DNA of 64,000 bases from an uncultured Alphaproteobacteria bacterium (GTDB lineage: Bacteria; Pseudomonadota; Alphaproteobacteria; Thalassobaculales; Thalassobaculaceae), in NCBI GenBank assembly GCA_937776645.1, contig CALMRI010000007.1, positions 62,001 through 126,000 on the forward strand, given 5' to 3'. Both the position numbers and the translations under genes were made by a program. The stretch's first letter is position 1, and the number at the start of each line of letters is the position of its first letter. Shown piece by piece: positions 1-8,656 of this stretch. The notes under the pieces are model-generated. The model did no database searches. It saw only the letters and a program-made list of their open reading frames with translations, and was not told where the DNA came from.

Positions 1-206
1 GCAACAATCCGCATGTGATCGAGACCATCAAGCGGGGCCACAAACGCGTCGCCAGCACCGGCAAGGCATCCGGCATCCTGACCGCCGATTCCGACCAGGC
101 CGCGATGTGGATGGACGAGGGCTTCACCTTCGTCGCCTGCGGTGTCGACTCGAACATCCTGGCGCGCGAGGCCGACGCCCTGGCCAAGCGCTTTATTAAA
201 CGATGA
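1..206 (+). CDS. HpcH/HpaI-type aldolase, C-terminal end (partial)
   Basis: The reading frame enters from the left edge at base 3 and ends at TGA 204-206, leaving about 67 C-terminal residues. The pattern of a conserved Gly-Ile-Leu-Thr stretch, an acidic-Met-Trp-Met segment and a final Phe-Val-Ala-Cys-Gly-Val-Asp strand followed by an Ala-rich helix is typical of the end of HpcH/HpaI class II aldolases. These enzymes cleave or form 2-keto-3-deoxy acids from pyruvate and an aldehyde with a divalent metal. The metal and substrate residues lie outside the window, so the substrate cannot be judged. A thioesterase gene follows 10 bases later on the same strand. Confidence 0.7.
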   Translation, partial: NNPHVIETIKRGHKRVASTGKASGILTADSDQAAMWMDEGFTFVACGVDSNILAREADALAKRFIKR

Positions 207-216
207 TTGCACATCG

Positions 217-669
217 ATGAGCGAGGATGATTTCAAGGCCGAGGAGCGGGCGTCCTACCGGCGCTGGTCTCGCGAAATTTTGCGCTATAGCGATCTCGAC
301 CCAGTTGGGCATGTGAACAACAACGCGTTCGGGCAATTCATCGAAAATTCCCGGACCGTGTTGTTCCATCATGCCAACGAGACCATCCGTGCGGCGGGTG
401 GCCAGCCGATGACCTATGATTGGGTGATACGGCGCATCGAGTACGACTACCTGCGCGAGGTTCGCTATCCTGGCGAGATCGAGGTTGGCGTGGCGATCAC
501 CCGGATCGGCAACAGCTCGATGATCATGCGCCACGGTGTCTTTACGGCGGATTATTGCGCCGCCACCTCGATCGGGGTCAGCGTCTGCTTCGACCTCAAT
601 ACCCGCAGCTCGACCTCGATCCCCGATCAATATCGCAAAGTGTTTTGGCGGGTGGCAGGTCTGGAATGA
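217..669 (+). CDS. Acyl-CoA thioesterase, 4HBT hotdog family
   Basis: A protein of 150 residues with the hotdog-fold signature: an early strand with Tyr-Ser-Asp-Leu-Asp, then Gly-His-Val-Asn-Asn-Asn, where the Asp and the His-Val-Asn form the active site of 4-hydroxybenzoyl-CoA-type thioesterases. Such enzymes hydrolyse acyl-CoA to free acid and CoA in the cytosol. I chose ATG 217 because the open frame to its left overlaps the upstream aldolase and does not resemble the family. It follows the aldolase by 10 bases and is probably co-transcribed. The next gene is convergent. The acyl substrate cannot be read from the sequence. Confidence 0.85.
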   Translation: MSEDDFKAEERASYRRWSREILRYSDLDPVGHVNNNAFGQFIENSRTVLFHHANETIRAAGGQPMTYDWVIRRIEYDYLREVRYPGEIEVGVAITRIGNSSMIMRHGVFTADYCAATSIGVSVCFDLNTRSSTSIPDQYRKVFWRVAGLE

Positions 670-687
670 GGATTGTTGGCCGGGGCC

Positions 688-1761
688 TCATGCGCTTACC
701 GGTAGCCATCCTGATAATTCCCGAAGCACCACGGCCTCCAGTACTGAAAGTCCGGCCTGGCTGGCGTTGAGGCAGGGGATATAGGTGAATTTCTCGCCGC
801 CAGCCTCAAGGAAATTACCTCTGAGGCCGATGGCGACCTCCTCCAATGTCTCCACGCAATCGGACACGAAACCCGGCGAGATTACGGCGACCCGTTTGGT
901 GCCTTTGTCGGGCAGTGAGCGCACGAGATCCTGCATATAAGGCCGTAACCATTCCTCGCGCCCGAACCTTGACTGAAAGGCCAGTTGAACCCGCTCGGTC
1001 GGCCAGTTCAGCGCCTCGGTCAAAAGCCGGGCGGTCTGCGCACAATGGCAGTGATACGGATCGCCGGCGTCGAAATAACGCTTTGGTAAGCCATGGAACG
1101 AGGCCAGGAGGACATCCGGCTCCCAGTCGAGCCCCTGCAAATGGGCCCGCACCGAGCCCGCCAGAGCCTCGATATAGGTTGGCTCGTCGGGATATGCCGG
1201 GGTGGTGCGTATCGCCGGTTGCCAGCGCATTTTCGCTAACGCCGCGAAGGCCTTGTCATAGGCGGTCGCGGTGGTGGTGGCGCTGTATTGTGGATATAGG
1301 GCGTACAACAGGATGCGTTGGCAACCCCGGACCCGCATCGCCTCGATTTTTTCTGCGATCGACGGATTGCCGTAGCGCATAGCCCAATCGACCACCAGAT
1401 CGTGACCCAGCTCGGCAAGGTGGGCGCCGAGGCCATTGGCCTGCTCACGCGTGTAACGGCGCAGCGGCGACTCGTCAGTCTCCCGGTCCCAGACCTCACG
1501 ATACGCCTTGCCGGCAATGCTAGGCCGTAGGGTTAGGATGATCAGATTAAGAATAGGTTGCCAGATCAATGGGTTGACTTCGATCACCCGTGGGTCTGAA
1601 AGGAACTCACGCAGGTATCGACGGATTGACCAGAAGTCGGTGGCGTCCGGGGTGCCGAGATTGATCAGTAGCACCCCGATCCGCTTGGTGGGAATATCTG
1701 GGTGTCCGGCTGGCAACGCTTTGGTTGGTAGCATTGGCGAGCGCTTCCGGTCTCTATTCAT
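688..1761 (-). CDS. hemH: Ferrochelatase
   Basis: Ferrochelatase inserts Fe2+ into protoporphyrin IX, the last step of protoheme synthesis. The protein has up to 357 residues, the usual length for proteobacteria. It has the N-terminal Leu-Ile-Asn-Leu-Gly-Thr-Pro motif, the metal-site His in Ser-Phe-His-Gly-Leu-Pro, a Gly-Asp-Pro-Tyr segment, and the catalytic Glu in Ser-Pro-Gly-Phe-Val-Ser-Asp-Cys-Val-Glu-Thr. A second in-frame ATG at 1734 is an equally plausible start, since the first nine residues look non-conserved. It lies 73 bases downstream of infC on the same strand and is convergent with the thioesterase gene. Confidence 0.95.
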   Translation of the reverse strand: MNRDRKRSPMLPTKALPAGHPDIPTKRIGVLLINLGTPDATDFWSIRRYLREFLSDPRVIEVNPLIWQPILNLIILTLRPSIAGKAYREVWDRETDESPLRRYTREQANGLGAHLAELGHDLVVDWAMRYGNPSIAEKIEAMRVRGCQRILLYALYPQYSATTTATAYDKAFAALAKMRWQPAIRTTPAYPDEPTYIEALAGSVRAHLQGLDWEPDVLLASFHGLPKRYFDAGDPYHCHCAQTARLLTEALNWPTERVQLAFQSRFGREEWLRPYMQDLVRSLPDKGTKRVAVISPGFVSDCVETLEEVAIGLRGNFLEAGGEKFTYIPCLNASQAGLSVLEAVVLRELSGWLPVSA

Positions 1762-1834
1762 ATCACGCGACCCGCGTGTGCGCTGGGTGTTGCCGCCGCT
1801 CGGCTTGGAGAATAGTTCTCACCAGCTGCGCCGC

Positions 1835-2371
1835 TTACTTTGGCGCGATCACCATGACCATCTGCCGTCCCTCGAGCCGAGGGAAGGACTCGACCTTGGC
1901 GATCTCCTCGGTGTCCCCCTTGACCCGGTTCAGCACGTTCACGCCTAGATCTTGATGCGCCATCTCACGGCCCCTAAATCGAAGCGTGACCTTGACCTTG
2001 TCACCCTCGTTCAAGAACTTGTTAACGTTACGCATCTTCACCTGATAGTCATTCTCGTCGATGTTCGGACGAAGCTTGATCTCTTTGACCTCGATCACCC
2101 GCTGCTTTTTCTTCGCCTCGTTCTTCTTCTTCTGGGCTTCGTATTTGAACTTCCCATAATCGAGGATCTTGCAAACCGGCGGGGCGGCATTGGGAGAGAC
2201 CTCAACCAAGTCGAGACCATGACCTTCCGCCTCGGCGAGCGCAGCAACAGTTTGCATCACCCCAAGCTGTTCCCCGTCTGGGGCGATACAGCGGACTTGT
2301 TCGGAAGTGATGTCTCGGTTCACCCGCGGGCCACCTTTGACCGGCTGATGATTAAATGGTGTCCTGGCGAT
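1835..2371 (-). CDS. infC: Translation initiation factor IF-3, started at ATC
   Basis: IF-3 binds the 30S subunit, prevents premature 50S joining and checks the start codon and initiator tRNA. The protein has the Asp-Leu-Val-Glu-Val-Ser-Pro-Asn and Ile-Leu-Asp-Tyr-Gly-Lys-Phe motifs of the N domain, a Lys-rich linker, and the C-domain Leu-Arg-Phe-Arg-Gly-Arg-Glu-Met segment. A GTG at 2323 would cut off the conserved N-terminus. The frame continues upstream to a TAG at 2374-2372, and the only sensible start is ATC at 2371, giving 178 residues. A perfect AGGAGG lies 6 bases before it. Rare AUU/AUC starts are the known basis of IF-3 autoregulation. thrS lies immediately upstream, as in many bacteria. 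Confidence 0.93.
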   Translation of the reverse strand: MARTPFNHQPVKGGPRVNRDITSEQVRCIAPDGEQLGVMQTVAALAEAEGHGLDLVEVSPNAAPPVCKILDYGKFKYEAQKKKNEAKKKQRVIEVKEIKLRPNIDENDYQVKMRNVNKFLNEGDKVKVTLRFRGREMAHQDLGVNVLNRVKGDTEEIAKVESFPRLEGRQMVMVIAPK

Positions 2372-2377
2372 CTAACG

Positions 2378-2383
2378 CCTCCT
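2378..2383 (-). promoter_or_regulatory. Ribosome binding site that fixes the infC start
   Basis: A full AGGAGG Shine-Dalgarno sequence on the minus strand, 6 bases from the ATC at 2371-2369. No ATG, GTG or TTG lies at a suitable distance in the infC frame, so this site selects the rare ATC start. Confidence 0.85.
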
Positions 2384-2436
2384 TTGTCTATTCATGTGAT
2401 TTATGTTCTGACGATGCCTTTCAGAGGTCGGTTTTC

Positions 2437-4350
2437 TCACGTCGGAGGTGCCGCCTCATCGCGTAGTCTATGAATGGCGTCGTCAAGCGCAAGGATTTCT
2501 TGCTCTTTGCCGCCAAGTCGACGGATTGCAACAGTGCCCTGTTCCTCCTCACGGGCGCCAACGACCAGGATTACTGGGATTTTAGCCTGACTATGCTCAC
2601 GGATCTTATAGTTGATTTTTTCGTTGCGCACGTCCTTTCCAAACCGCAATCCGGCCGCCTTGCACGCCTGGAGCACCTGATCGGCATATCCATCGGCTTC
2701 ATTGGTGATCGTGGCGACCACGCCTTGGATCGGCGCCAACCATAGGGGGAAGCGCCCGGAATACTGTTCTATCAGGATGCCGATCCACCGCTCCATCGAG
2801 CCCAGGATCGCGCGATGCAACATTACTGGCCGCTTGCGGGCGCCATCCTCGGCGACATATGTCGCGTCGAGCCGTTCCGGCAAGACGAAGTCGACCTGCA
2901 GGGTTCCGCATTGCCATTCCCGGCCAATTGCATCTAGCAGCACGAATTCCAGCTTCGGTCCGTAAAACGCGCCTTCGCCTGGATTGAGCGTGGTTTCCAG
3001 TTCGGCGGCCACGCAGGCTTCCTTAAGCGCCGCCTCAGCACGATCCCAGGTCGCATCATCACCGGCGCGCGTTTCGGGGCGGTCGGAGAATTTCACATGG
3101 ATATCCTCGAAACCGAAATCTTTATAGATCTTCCTCAGCAGGTCGCAGAACACGATGCTTTCCGAGGTGATTTGATCCTCGGTGCAAAAGATATGGGCAT
3201 CGTCCTGGGTGAAAGCCCGTACCCGCATGATGCCGTGCAGCGCGCCGGAGGGCTCGTTGCGATGGCAGGAGCCGAACTCGGCCATGCGCAGCGGCAGATC
3301 TCGATAGCTCTTGATGCCCTGCTTGTAGATCTGCACATGGCCGGGGCAGTTCATCGGCTTCAGGGCGAAGGTGCGGTCATCCTCGCTCTCGGCGATAAAC
3401 ATGTGCTCGCGGAATTTTTCCCAATGTCCCGAGGCTTCCCAGAGCGCCCGATCAACTAATTGCGGCGTCTTTACCTCGCTGTAGCCGCCGACATCCAGGC
3501 GGCGCCGGACATGGGACTCGATCTCGCGGTATAGGGTCCAACCCTTGGGATGCCAGAAGATCGAGCCAACTGCCTCTTCCTGCAGATGGAACAGATCGAG
3601 ATCACGGCCAAGCCGGCGATGATCCCGCTTCTCGGCCTCCTCAAGCATGTGCAGATGGGCATTCAGCTGTTTGTCGTCAGCCCAGGCGGTGCCATAGATC
3701 CGTTGCAGCATCGGTCGCTTGGAATCACCACGCCAATAGGCTCCGGCGAGGTTCATCAGCTTGAAGGCATGGCCGATATGCCGGGTCGAGGGTACATGTG
3801 GGCCACGACATAGATCAAGGAACTCGCCCTGGCGATAGAAGGAAATCCGTTCGCCCGCCGGAATCGTCTCGACCAACTCGACCTTGAACGGCTCTTTTAC
3901 TTTTTTGTAGTGCTCGACCGCCTCGTCGCGGCTCCAGACCTCGCGGGTGATGAGCTCGTTGCGATCAACGATTTCATGCATCCGCTTTTCGATGGTGGCC
4001 AGGTCGTCCGGGGTGAACGGCGTCTCCCGATAAAAATCGTAGTAGAAACCGTTTTCGATCGACGGGCCGATGGTAACCTGGGATTCGGGATACAGCTCCA
4101 GCACCGCCTCGGCCATGACGTGGGCGGTATCATGGCGGATCAAGTCAAGCGCCGCCTGGTCGCGGCGGGTGATGATGGCGACCTCGGCGTCCTCTTCGAT
4201 GAGGCGGGAAAGATCCCGTTGCTCACTGTTGACCACAATTATCATCGCCGCCTTGGCGAGACCGGGGCCGATATCGGCGGCGAGTTGGGCGCCGCTGACC
4301 GGACTGTCGAAACTGCGGACGCTGCCGTCCGGCAAGGTAAAATTGGGCAT
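2437..4350 (-). CDS. thrS: Threonyl-tRNA synthetase
   Basis: Charges tRNA-Thr with threonine in the cytosol. At 637 residues it has the full domain order: an N-terminal TGS domain (about residues 1-60), the second editing/SAD domain with His-Asp-Thr-Ala-His near residue 75 and a later Cys-Arg-Gly-Pro-His, the class II core with Met-Asn-Cys-Pro-Gly-His (a zinc ligand) and Phe-Thr-Gln-Asp-Asp-Ala-His-Ile-Phe, and a C-terminal anticodon-binding domain. The start at ATG 4350 follows a purine-rich GAGAGGA. infC follows 65 bases downstream. Confidence 0.97.
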   Translation of the reverse strand: MPNFTLPDGSVRSFDSPVSGAQLAADIGPGLAKAAMIIVVNSEQRDLSRLIEEDAEVAIITRRDQAALDLIRHDTAHVMAEAVLELYPESQVTIGPSIENGFYYDFYRETPFTPDDLATIEKRMHEIVDRNELITREVWSRDEAVEHYKKVKEPFKVELVETIPAGERISFYRQGEFLDLCRGPHVPSTRHIGHAFKLMNLAGAYWRGDSKRPMLQRIYGTAWADDKQLNAHLHMLEEAEKRDHRRLGRDLDLFHLQEEAVGSIFWHPKGWTLYREIESHVRRRLDVGGYSEVKTPQLVDRALWEASGHWEKFREHMFIAESEDDRTFALKPMNCPGHVQIYKQGIKSYRDLPLRMAEFGSCHRNEPSGALHGIMRVRAFTQDDAHIFCTEDQITSESIVFCDLLRKIYKDFGFEDIHVKFSDRPETRAGDDATWDRAEAALKEACVAAELETTLNPGEGAFYGPKLEFVLLDAIGREWQCGTLQVDFVLPERLDATYVAEDGARKRPVMLHRAILGSMERWIGILIEQYSGRFPLWLAPIQGVVATITNEADGYADQVLQACKAAGLRFGKDVRNEKINYKIREHSQAKIPVILVVGAREEEQGTVAIRRLGGKEQEILALDDAIHRLRDEAAPPT

Positions 4351-4588
4351 GGGAATCGTCCTCTCGACGAAACTGACAGGTCTTCCGGATGAATAGCAAT
4401 TGCCGTTACCGACGTCGGCGATAGCCGGGCCGTCTCGGTTCCGCCACCTCAGCCCGGCGAGGCTGAAGCGGCTAACTAGTCATCGTTGTCGAGAGCCACA
4501 TGGCGTGCGTTTCAAGCAATCTGTGAATGTGGCTGGTTTTTATCCCCTCCAGGCGTTGATTTCAACTTCGATCGCACCGCGGCGCGAT

Positions 4589-4711
4589 CTACCATTCTGT
4601 CACATAGGGCAGGCTAATTACCTTCGGGGCAATCGCCCGGCTAATGAATCCCGCTAGCAGTGCCAATGTTAGGATATAGGGCAGTGCCTGGATCAGCTGC
4701 ACCGGGCTCAT
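4589..4711 (-). pseudogene. ABC transporter permease, last 40 residues only
   Basis: On the minus strand, from 4711 to a TAG at 4591-4589, lie 40 codons matching the extreme C-terminus of permeases that partner BMP-type binding proteins: an Ala-Leu-Pro-Tyr-Ile-Leu-Thr membrane segment, a Gly-Phe-Ile turn, Ala-Ile-Ala-Pro-Lys, and Leu-Pro-Tyr just before the stop. A whole permease has about 300 residues, and nothing else of it remains. The fragment begins only 21 bases after the end of the binding-protein remnant, so the ATPase and most of both permeases have been deleted. The 238 bases to its left, up to thrS, show nothing I recognise. Confidence 0.6.
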
Positions 4712-4731
4712 CAATCACTGTGGGTTTGTGA

Positions 4732-5252
4732 TCAACCCGGACACGAATTGTCGGCCATGTAGTCGTGGACCTTGATCGAGTCGTCGAGGATACCTTTCTC
4801 GGCCCTGCCCATGGCAGCCTTCATTTCAGCTGAAACCAGCTTGGCATTAATTCCAGAACCTTGATGCCTGGTTTGAACGAGCCCTCTTTCTCCTTGAAGA
4901 CGATCGATTGCGCGTTCGGAAGATCGATCACCATGTCGATCAGGGGAAGCGGACATTCGGGAATTCCTTGGCGACCGCCGATGCCTGGGTGAACCCGACA
5001 CTGAGCACCGGGTTGGCGCCGCGCTGGGCTATCCGAGGGATCGCTTGTCCGGGCTGGGTTTCGTTGGTGATATCGGTTTTGCGATATTTAACGCCGCTTT
5101 CCTTCGCAAATTTCTCGACCCTGTTATAGACGCCTTGGTTGAAGCTTTTGTCGAACTTGTCGTCCATGTCGAAGACGATGGCGGGCTTGACTCTGCTGCT
5201 TGGATGGTGCTGCCGCGAGTGCTGCGGGAACGGTGATAAGCTAACGCTTCAT
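4732..5252 (-). pseudogene. BMP-family ABC transporter binding protein, internally deleted
   Basis: Remnant of a basic-membrane-protein (Med/PnrA-like) periplasmic binding protein. The original start is probably ATG 5252, preceded by GGGAGG, but codon 4 is TAG and the signal-peptide region changes frame. From about 5175 to 4960 the frame reads a typical N domain (Asp-Met-Asp-Asp-Lys-Phe-Asp-Lys-Ser-Phe-Asn). Another frame then carries Leu-Pro-Asn-Ala-Gln-Ser-Ile-Val-Phe-Lys-Glu and jumps directly to Lys-Pro-Gly-Ile-Lys-Val-Leu, which normally lies some 150 residues further on. The C-terminal Lys-Val-His-Asp-Tyr-Met-Ala-Asp-Asn is kept. There are at least two frameshifts, one stop and one large internal deletion. 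Bases 5253-5442 hold nothing I recognise. Confidence 0.85.
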
Positions 5253-5442
5253 GATCCTGCCTCCCAATCTGGCTCTGTGTGTTCCGGGTAAAATCGGGCT
5301 GGGCTTGGAAAAAAGTTTATTAGCCCCCCGGTTATCGCCACAGAGAAAGCTCGATCAGCTATAGTCCTAACCCCGGGGTCGAATTAATGAATGCTGAGCC
5401 GCGACGGGGCCTGGCGTGATTTGTGAATTCGTCTCTCAATCA

Positions 5443-5525
5443 AAATGATAGAGGGCGTCTCACGGCTTAGCCTTCATCGCCCGAGGATTTAAAATGGGAT
5501 ACCGACTAAGCCGATCGCGCTCCAG
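5443..5525. repeat. Dispersed palindromic repeat, copy A
   Basis: One of three related intergenic elements in this window; the others are at 20089-20159 and 28831-28900. Shared parts are a left end AATGATAGAGGGCG followed by TCACG, a TTAG-C-TT-ATCGC core, and a right end with GACTAAG and CGATCGCG. The two ends are imperfect inverted repeats, so the element can fold on itself. This copy sits between the BMP remnant and the DUF1491 gene. Confidence 0.6.
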
Positions 5526-5543
5526 AAACATCAGCGAGCCGGT

Positions 5544-5882
5544 ATGACCATTCCCCGCCTTAAATCCAAATTGCTTATTCAGGCCGGTGTGCGGCTATGC
5601 TCTCAACGTTCGATCCCGGCGATGGTGGTGCGGCGTGGCGATCCTGATGCCGGCGCCGTATATATCAAGATCAACGGGTTCGAACGGGGGTGTGCGGTGC
5701 TTGGCCAAATCCGCATGGAAGACGGCCAACTCGCCTGGCTGCGGGCGACCGGCGACGCAACGGTGAGCGAGGCCGACGCCGACGCCTATATCGAACGCCA
5801 AGCCAAGTACGATCCCGACCTGTGGGTACTGGAGGTGGAGGATCGAGAGGGGCGAAACCCTTTCGATGATCCGATCCTCTGA
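5544..5882 (+). CDS. DUF1491 family protein
   Basis: A 112-residue soluble protein matching DUF1491, a family of unknown function common in Alphaproteobacteria. Recognisable parts are the opening Pro-Arg-Leu-Lys-Ser, a Val-Arg-Arg-Gly-Asp-Pro-Asp-Ala-Gly segment, and the closing Asp-Pro-Asp-Leu-Trp-Val-Leu-Glu-Val-Glu. It has no signal peptide or membrane segment. The start at ATG 5544 fits the family length. It stands alone; the FAH-family gene begins 164 bases downstream. Confidence 0.85.
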   Translation: MTIPRLKSKLLIQAGVRLCSQRSIPAMVVRRGDPDAGAVYIKINGFERGCAVLGQIRMEDGQLAWLRATGDATVSEADADAYIERQAKYDPDLWVLEVEDREGRNPFDDPIL

Positions 5883-6046
5883 GTGGTGCTGCCTGGCGTG
5901 ACGGCGGGTCTTATAGGTAGACAATTCCCGTTGTTGATCGTTCCGATGCGTGATGTCTGGCCGAACCGGAATGGCCTCCCGCATGTCCATATTGTGCCGG
6001 CCCTATTGGCGCTCCTATGATGCGCGGAGTTTAACGGGAGGACGGG

Positions 6047-6907
6047 ATGCGTTTCGCGAGTTTCGAGTTGAAGGGGCAGCCAACCTGGGGGTTGTTGTGG
6101 CAAGGTGGTCTGATCGGGATTGATCTGGCGGTAGCGGCGCGGTATCCGACTTTGAAATTGGGGATCGCCGCCGACGCCTTGCAGGAAGTCGCGGACTCGC
6201 TCGCCGGCAAGCCGGCGGATGTCGCGGCCGAAGAGGCGTCTTACCTGCCGCTGATCGGTGACCCGGGCAAAATACTCTGCGTTGGGCTGAACTATCATGA
6301 CCACCGTAAGGAAGGCGGTCATGGCGAGGTTGATAACCCGACCATCTTCGTGCGCTTCGCCAATGCCCAGATCGGCCATAACCAGCCGATGATCAGGCCG
6401 CCGGAAACCCACACGCTTGATTACGAAGCCGAGCTTGCGGTGATCATCTCCAAGGGCGGACGGAGGATCTCCGAGGCCGATGCCTTCGATCATATAGCCG
6501 GTTATTCCTGCTACAATGATGGCAGCGTGCGGTCCTATCAGCGGCATACAACCCAGTTCACCCCGGGCAAGAATTTTATGGGTACCGGTGGCTTTGGCCC
6601 CTGTCTGGTGACCCCGGACGAGATCGACGATCTTGAGGCGATGACCGTGGAATGTCGGCTCAACGGTGCGGTTATGCAACATGCCCCGGTGGCCGATATG
6701 ATCTTCCCAATTCCCCGGCTGATCGCCTATATATCAACCTTCACTGAATTGGCGCCGGGTGACGTAATCGCAACCGGAACGCCGGGCGGGGTCGGTTCGC
6801 GCCGGGAGCCGCAAATCTGGATGAAGGCGGGCGATGTCTGCGAGATCGATATCTCCGGCGTCGGGGTGCTGTGTAATCCCATCATCGATGAAGGAACTAG
6901 CCGATGA
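6047..6907 (+). CDS. Fumarylacetoacetate hydrolase family protein
   Basis: A 286-residue FAH-family enzyme, which hydrolyses or decarboxylates beta-diketo or acylpyruvate-type acids with Mg2+ or Ca2+. Visible motifs are Leu-Cys-Val-Gly-Leu-Asn-Tyr near residue 80, the metal-ligand Glu-Ala-Glu-Leu in Asp-Tyr-Glu-Ala-Glu-Leu near residue 128, and Ile-Ala-Thr-Gly-Thr-Pro-Gly-Gly-Val near residue 240. GGGAGG lies ahead of ATG 6047. The stop overlaps the next gene's start by four bases (ATGA), so the two are translationally coupled and probably act in one catabolic route. The exact substrate is unknown. Confidence 0.9.
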   Translation: MRFASFELKGQPTWGLLWQGGLIGIDLAVAARYPTLKLGIAADALQEVADSLAGKPADVAAEEASYLPLIGDPGKILCVGLNYHDHRKEGGHGEVDNPTIFVRFANAQIGHNQPMIRPPETHTLDYEAELAVIISKGGRRISEADAFDHIAGYSCYNDGSVRSYQRHTTQFTPGKNFMGTGGFGPCLVTPDEIDDLEAMTVECRLNGAVMQHAPVADMIFPIPRLIAYISTFTELAPGDVIATGTPGGVGSRREPQIWMKAGDVCEIDISGVGVLCNPIIDEGTSR

Positions 6908-7806
6908 GCGTGCAAATCCCCTATAATCGGGATTTCGAGGTTCCTTATGGGGTGCTTGAGGACGTTGCGCCGGGCATTCGGCGGATCACTGCCAACAATC
7001 CTGGCCCGTTCACTTTTCGCGGCACCGGCACCTATGTGATCGGCGAGGGTAAGGTCGCGGTGATCGATCCTGGCCCGGACTTGCCGGAGCATGTGGATGC
7101 GCTGTTGGAATCGCTGAAGGACGAGACGATCAGCCATATTCTGGTCACCCATACCCATAACGATCATTCCCCAGCCGCTAAGGCAGTGAAGGCCGCGACC
7201 GGGGCGCCAACCTATGGCTTTGGCCCGCACGGCAGGGGCAAGGTCATGGAGGGGGTGAAGCTTGAAGGCGGCGATATGGAGTTCATACCCGACGAGGTAA
7301 TCGGCGACGGCACGGTGATCGATGGCGACGGTTGGTCGGTCTCCTGTGTGCACACGCCAGGCCATACCTCAAACCACATCTGTTTTTCCTGGGATGCCAG
7401 GAAGATCTTGTTTCCCGGCGATCAGGTCATGGGCTGGTCGACCAGCATCGTCTCGCCGCCGGATGGCGACATGGGCGATTATATGCGGAGTCTGGAAAAG
7501 CTGCTGACCCGCGACGACGCGTTATATTACCCGACCCATGGCCCAGGGATCACCGATCCACACCCCTTTGTGCGCGCCTTCATCGCCCATCGACGCGAGC
7601 GCGAAGGCAAGATAATCGGCTGTCTGCAATCCGGGATCGAGACCATCGAGGCGATGGTGCCGGAGGTCTATGCCGATGTGGCGCCATCCCTGTTCGGCGC
7701 GGCGGCGCGCTCGCTATTCGCGACAGTGATTTATCTGGTCGAGGAAAAGCGGGTGGTCGCGTTGGACAAATTGACGGTCGGAGGACGCTATCGGCTGGCG
7801 GGTTAA
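6904..7806 (+). CDS. Metallo-beta-lactamase-fold hydrolase (LACTB2-like)
   Basis: A 300-residue hydrolase with the zinc motif His-Thr-His-Asn-Asp-His at residues 83-88, a later His in Thr-Pro-Gly-His-Thr-Ser-Asn-His, an Asp in Phe-Pro-Gly-Asp-Gln, and a final Pro-Thr-His-Gly-Pro. This full ligand set implies two metal ions. The C-terminal winged-helix-like extension after residue 220 matches the LACTB2 group, which includes thioester hydrolases and RNases. Four-base overlap with the FAH-family gene upstream suggests a shared small-molecule pathway, which I favour over an RNase role (inference). It is convergent with the NUDIX gene. Confidence 0.88.
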   Translation: MSVQIPYNRDFEVPYGVLEDVAPGIRRITANNPGPFTFRGTGTYVIGEGKVAVIDPGPDLPEHVDALLESLKDETISHILVTHTHNDHSPAAKAVKAATGAPTYGFGPHGRGKVMEGVKLEGGDMEFIPDEVIGDGTVIDGDGWSVSCVHTPGHTSNHICFSWDARKILFPGDQVMGWSTSIVSPPDGDMGDYMRSLEKLLTRDDALYYPTHGPGITDPHPFVRAFIAHRREREGKIIGCLQSGIETIEAMVPEVYADVAPSLFGAAARSLFATVIYLVEEKRVVALDKLTVGGRYRLAG

Positions 7807-7818
7807 GCCGGACCTGCT

Positions 7819-8538
7819 TTACTTGTAACGGTGGTAGCGCCGGTCCTTGCGATAGCCGAAGAATGGATAGCTGGTTGGCGTGGCAAAGCCATTGTCCTCG
7901 CGCCGGAGCATCTCCTCCAGCATGAACAGGGTGACGTCGACCATCTGTAGTTTCAGCGCGTCCTCGATCGGAATATAGGCAAGCTCGGCAAGTTCTCCGC
8001 TGCCGCCAAGCTCTCCGGTCATGTCTTGCTCCCAGGCGCAGAAGAATCGCGCGTTGAACCGGACCGCCCGGGAAGCGGGGGTGATCGCGTGGCCAACATA
8101 GGCGAGCTTGCCCAGGTCCGGCGCCAATCCCAGCGCCCGTATCTCATCCCAGCTTTCACTGCCGGTCTCGCCAACATCACCCGGAGCGCCGAGCATCAGC
8201 CCGGTTTCCTCAAAGGTTTCGCGCACTGCCGCCATGGCGAAGGTCCGGGCCTTATGTGGATCGCTGGAAAGCCGTTGGCCAAGGTCGGGGAGCAGATCGC
8301 TTGCCGGTTGCGCGAGGCGATCCACTCGGTCGACCTTGCCGCCGGCGAAGACATAGGCGTTGCAGAACACCGCCTTCCGTCCCCGGCGCCCCATCAGCAC
8401 TTCTAGGCAGGCGCTTCCCTGGCGCAGCACCAGCAGACTTGCCGAGTCCTTCGGCTTGACGGGATGCAGGGAATCAGGCGAACGCCTGGGTATGTCGCCG
8501 GGGCGGAGCGCGGCGGATTGATTGGAAGGGGCGGTCAC
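7819..8538 (-). CDS. NUDIX hydrolase
   Basis: A 239-residue NUDIX protein. The Nudix box is visible around residues 105-125, with Ala-Ala-Val-Arg-Glu-Thr-Phe-Glu-Glu-Thr-Gly as the Arg-Glu-x-x-Glu-Glu-x-Gly metal-binding core. These enzymes hydrolyse nucleoside diphosphates linked to another moiety. The longer N-terminal region and the Arg-Phe-Asn-Ala-Arg-Phe-Phe segment match the larger CoA-pyrophosphatase-like or uncharacterised branch, so the substrate is open. There is no signal peptide. It is convergent with the MBL-fold gene, with 12 bases between the stops. Confidence 0.88.
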   Translation of the reverse strand: MTAPSNQSAALRPGDIPRRSPDSLHPVKPKDSASLLVLRQGSACLEVLMGRRGRKAVFCNAYVFAGGKVDRVDRLAQPASDLLPDLGQRLSSDPHKARTFAMAAVRETFEETGLMLGAPGDVGETGSESWDEIRALGLAPDLGKLAYVGHAITPASRAVRFNARFFCAWEQDMTGELGGSGELAELAYIPIEDALKLQMVDVTLFMLEEMLRREDNGFATPTSYPFFGYRKDRRYHRYK

Positions 8539-8593
8539 GGAAACTCCAGGAAAGATGAAGATCGGACTCTACGCCATGAGGTGGCTAAACGAA

Positions 8594-8619
8594 ACCAGCC
8601 GTCCCAAGGGACGGCTGGT
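8594..8619 (-). terminator. Hairpin terminator reading leftwards
   Basis: A perfect 12-bp stem (ACCAGCCGTCCC with its complement) around a 2-base loop. Read on the minus strand it is followed by TTTCGTTT, as in a Rho-independent terminator. It lies just downstream of the small reading frame at 8657-8760 and upstream of the NUDIX gene. Confidence 0.6.
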
Positions 8620-8656
8620 CGCACTAGCGGGCGGTAGGGCAGATCAAACCGGACGG

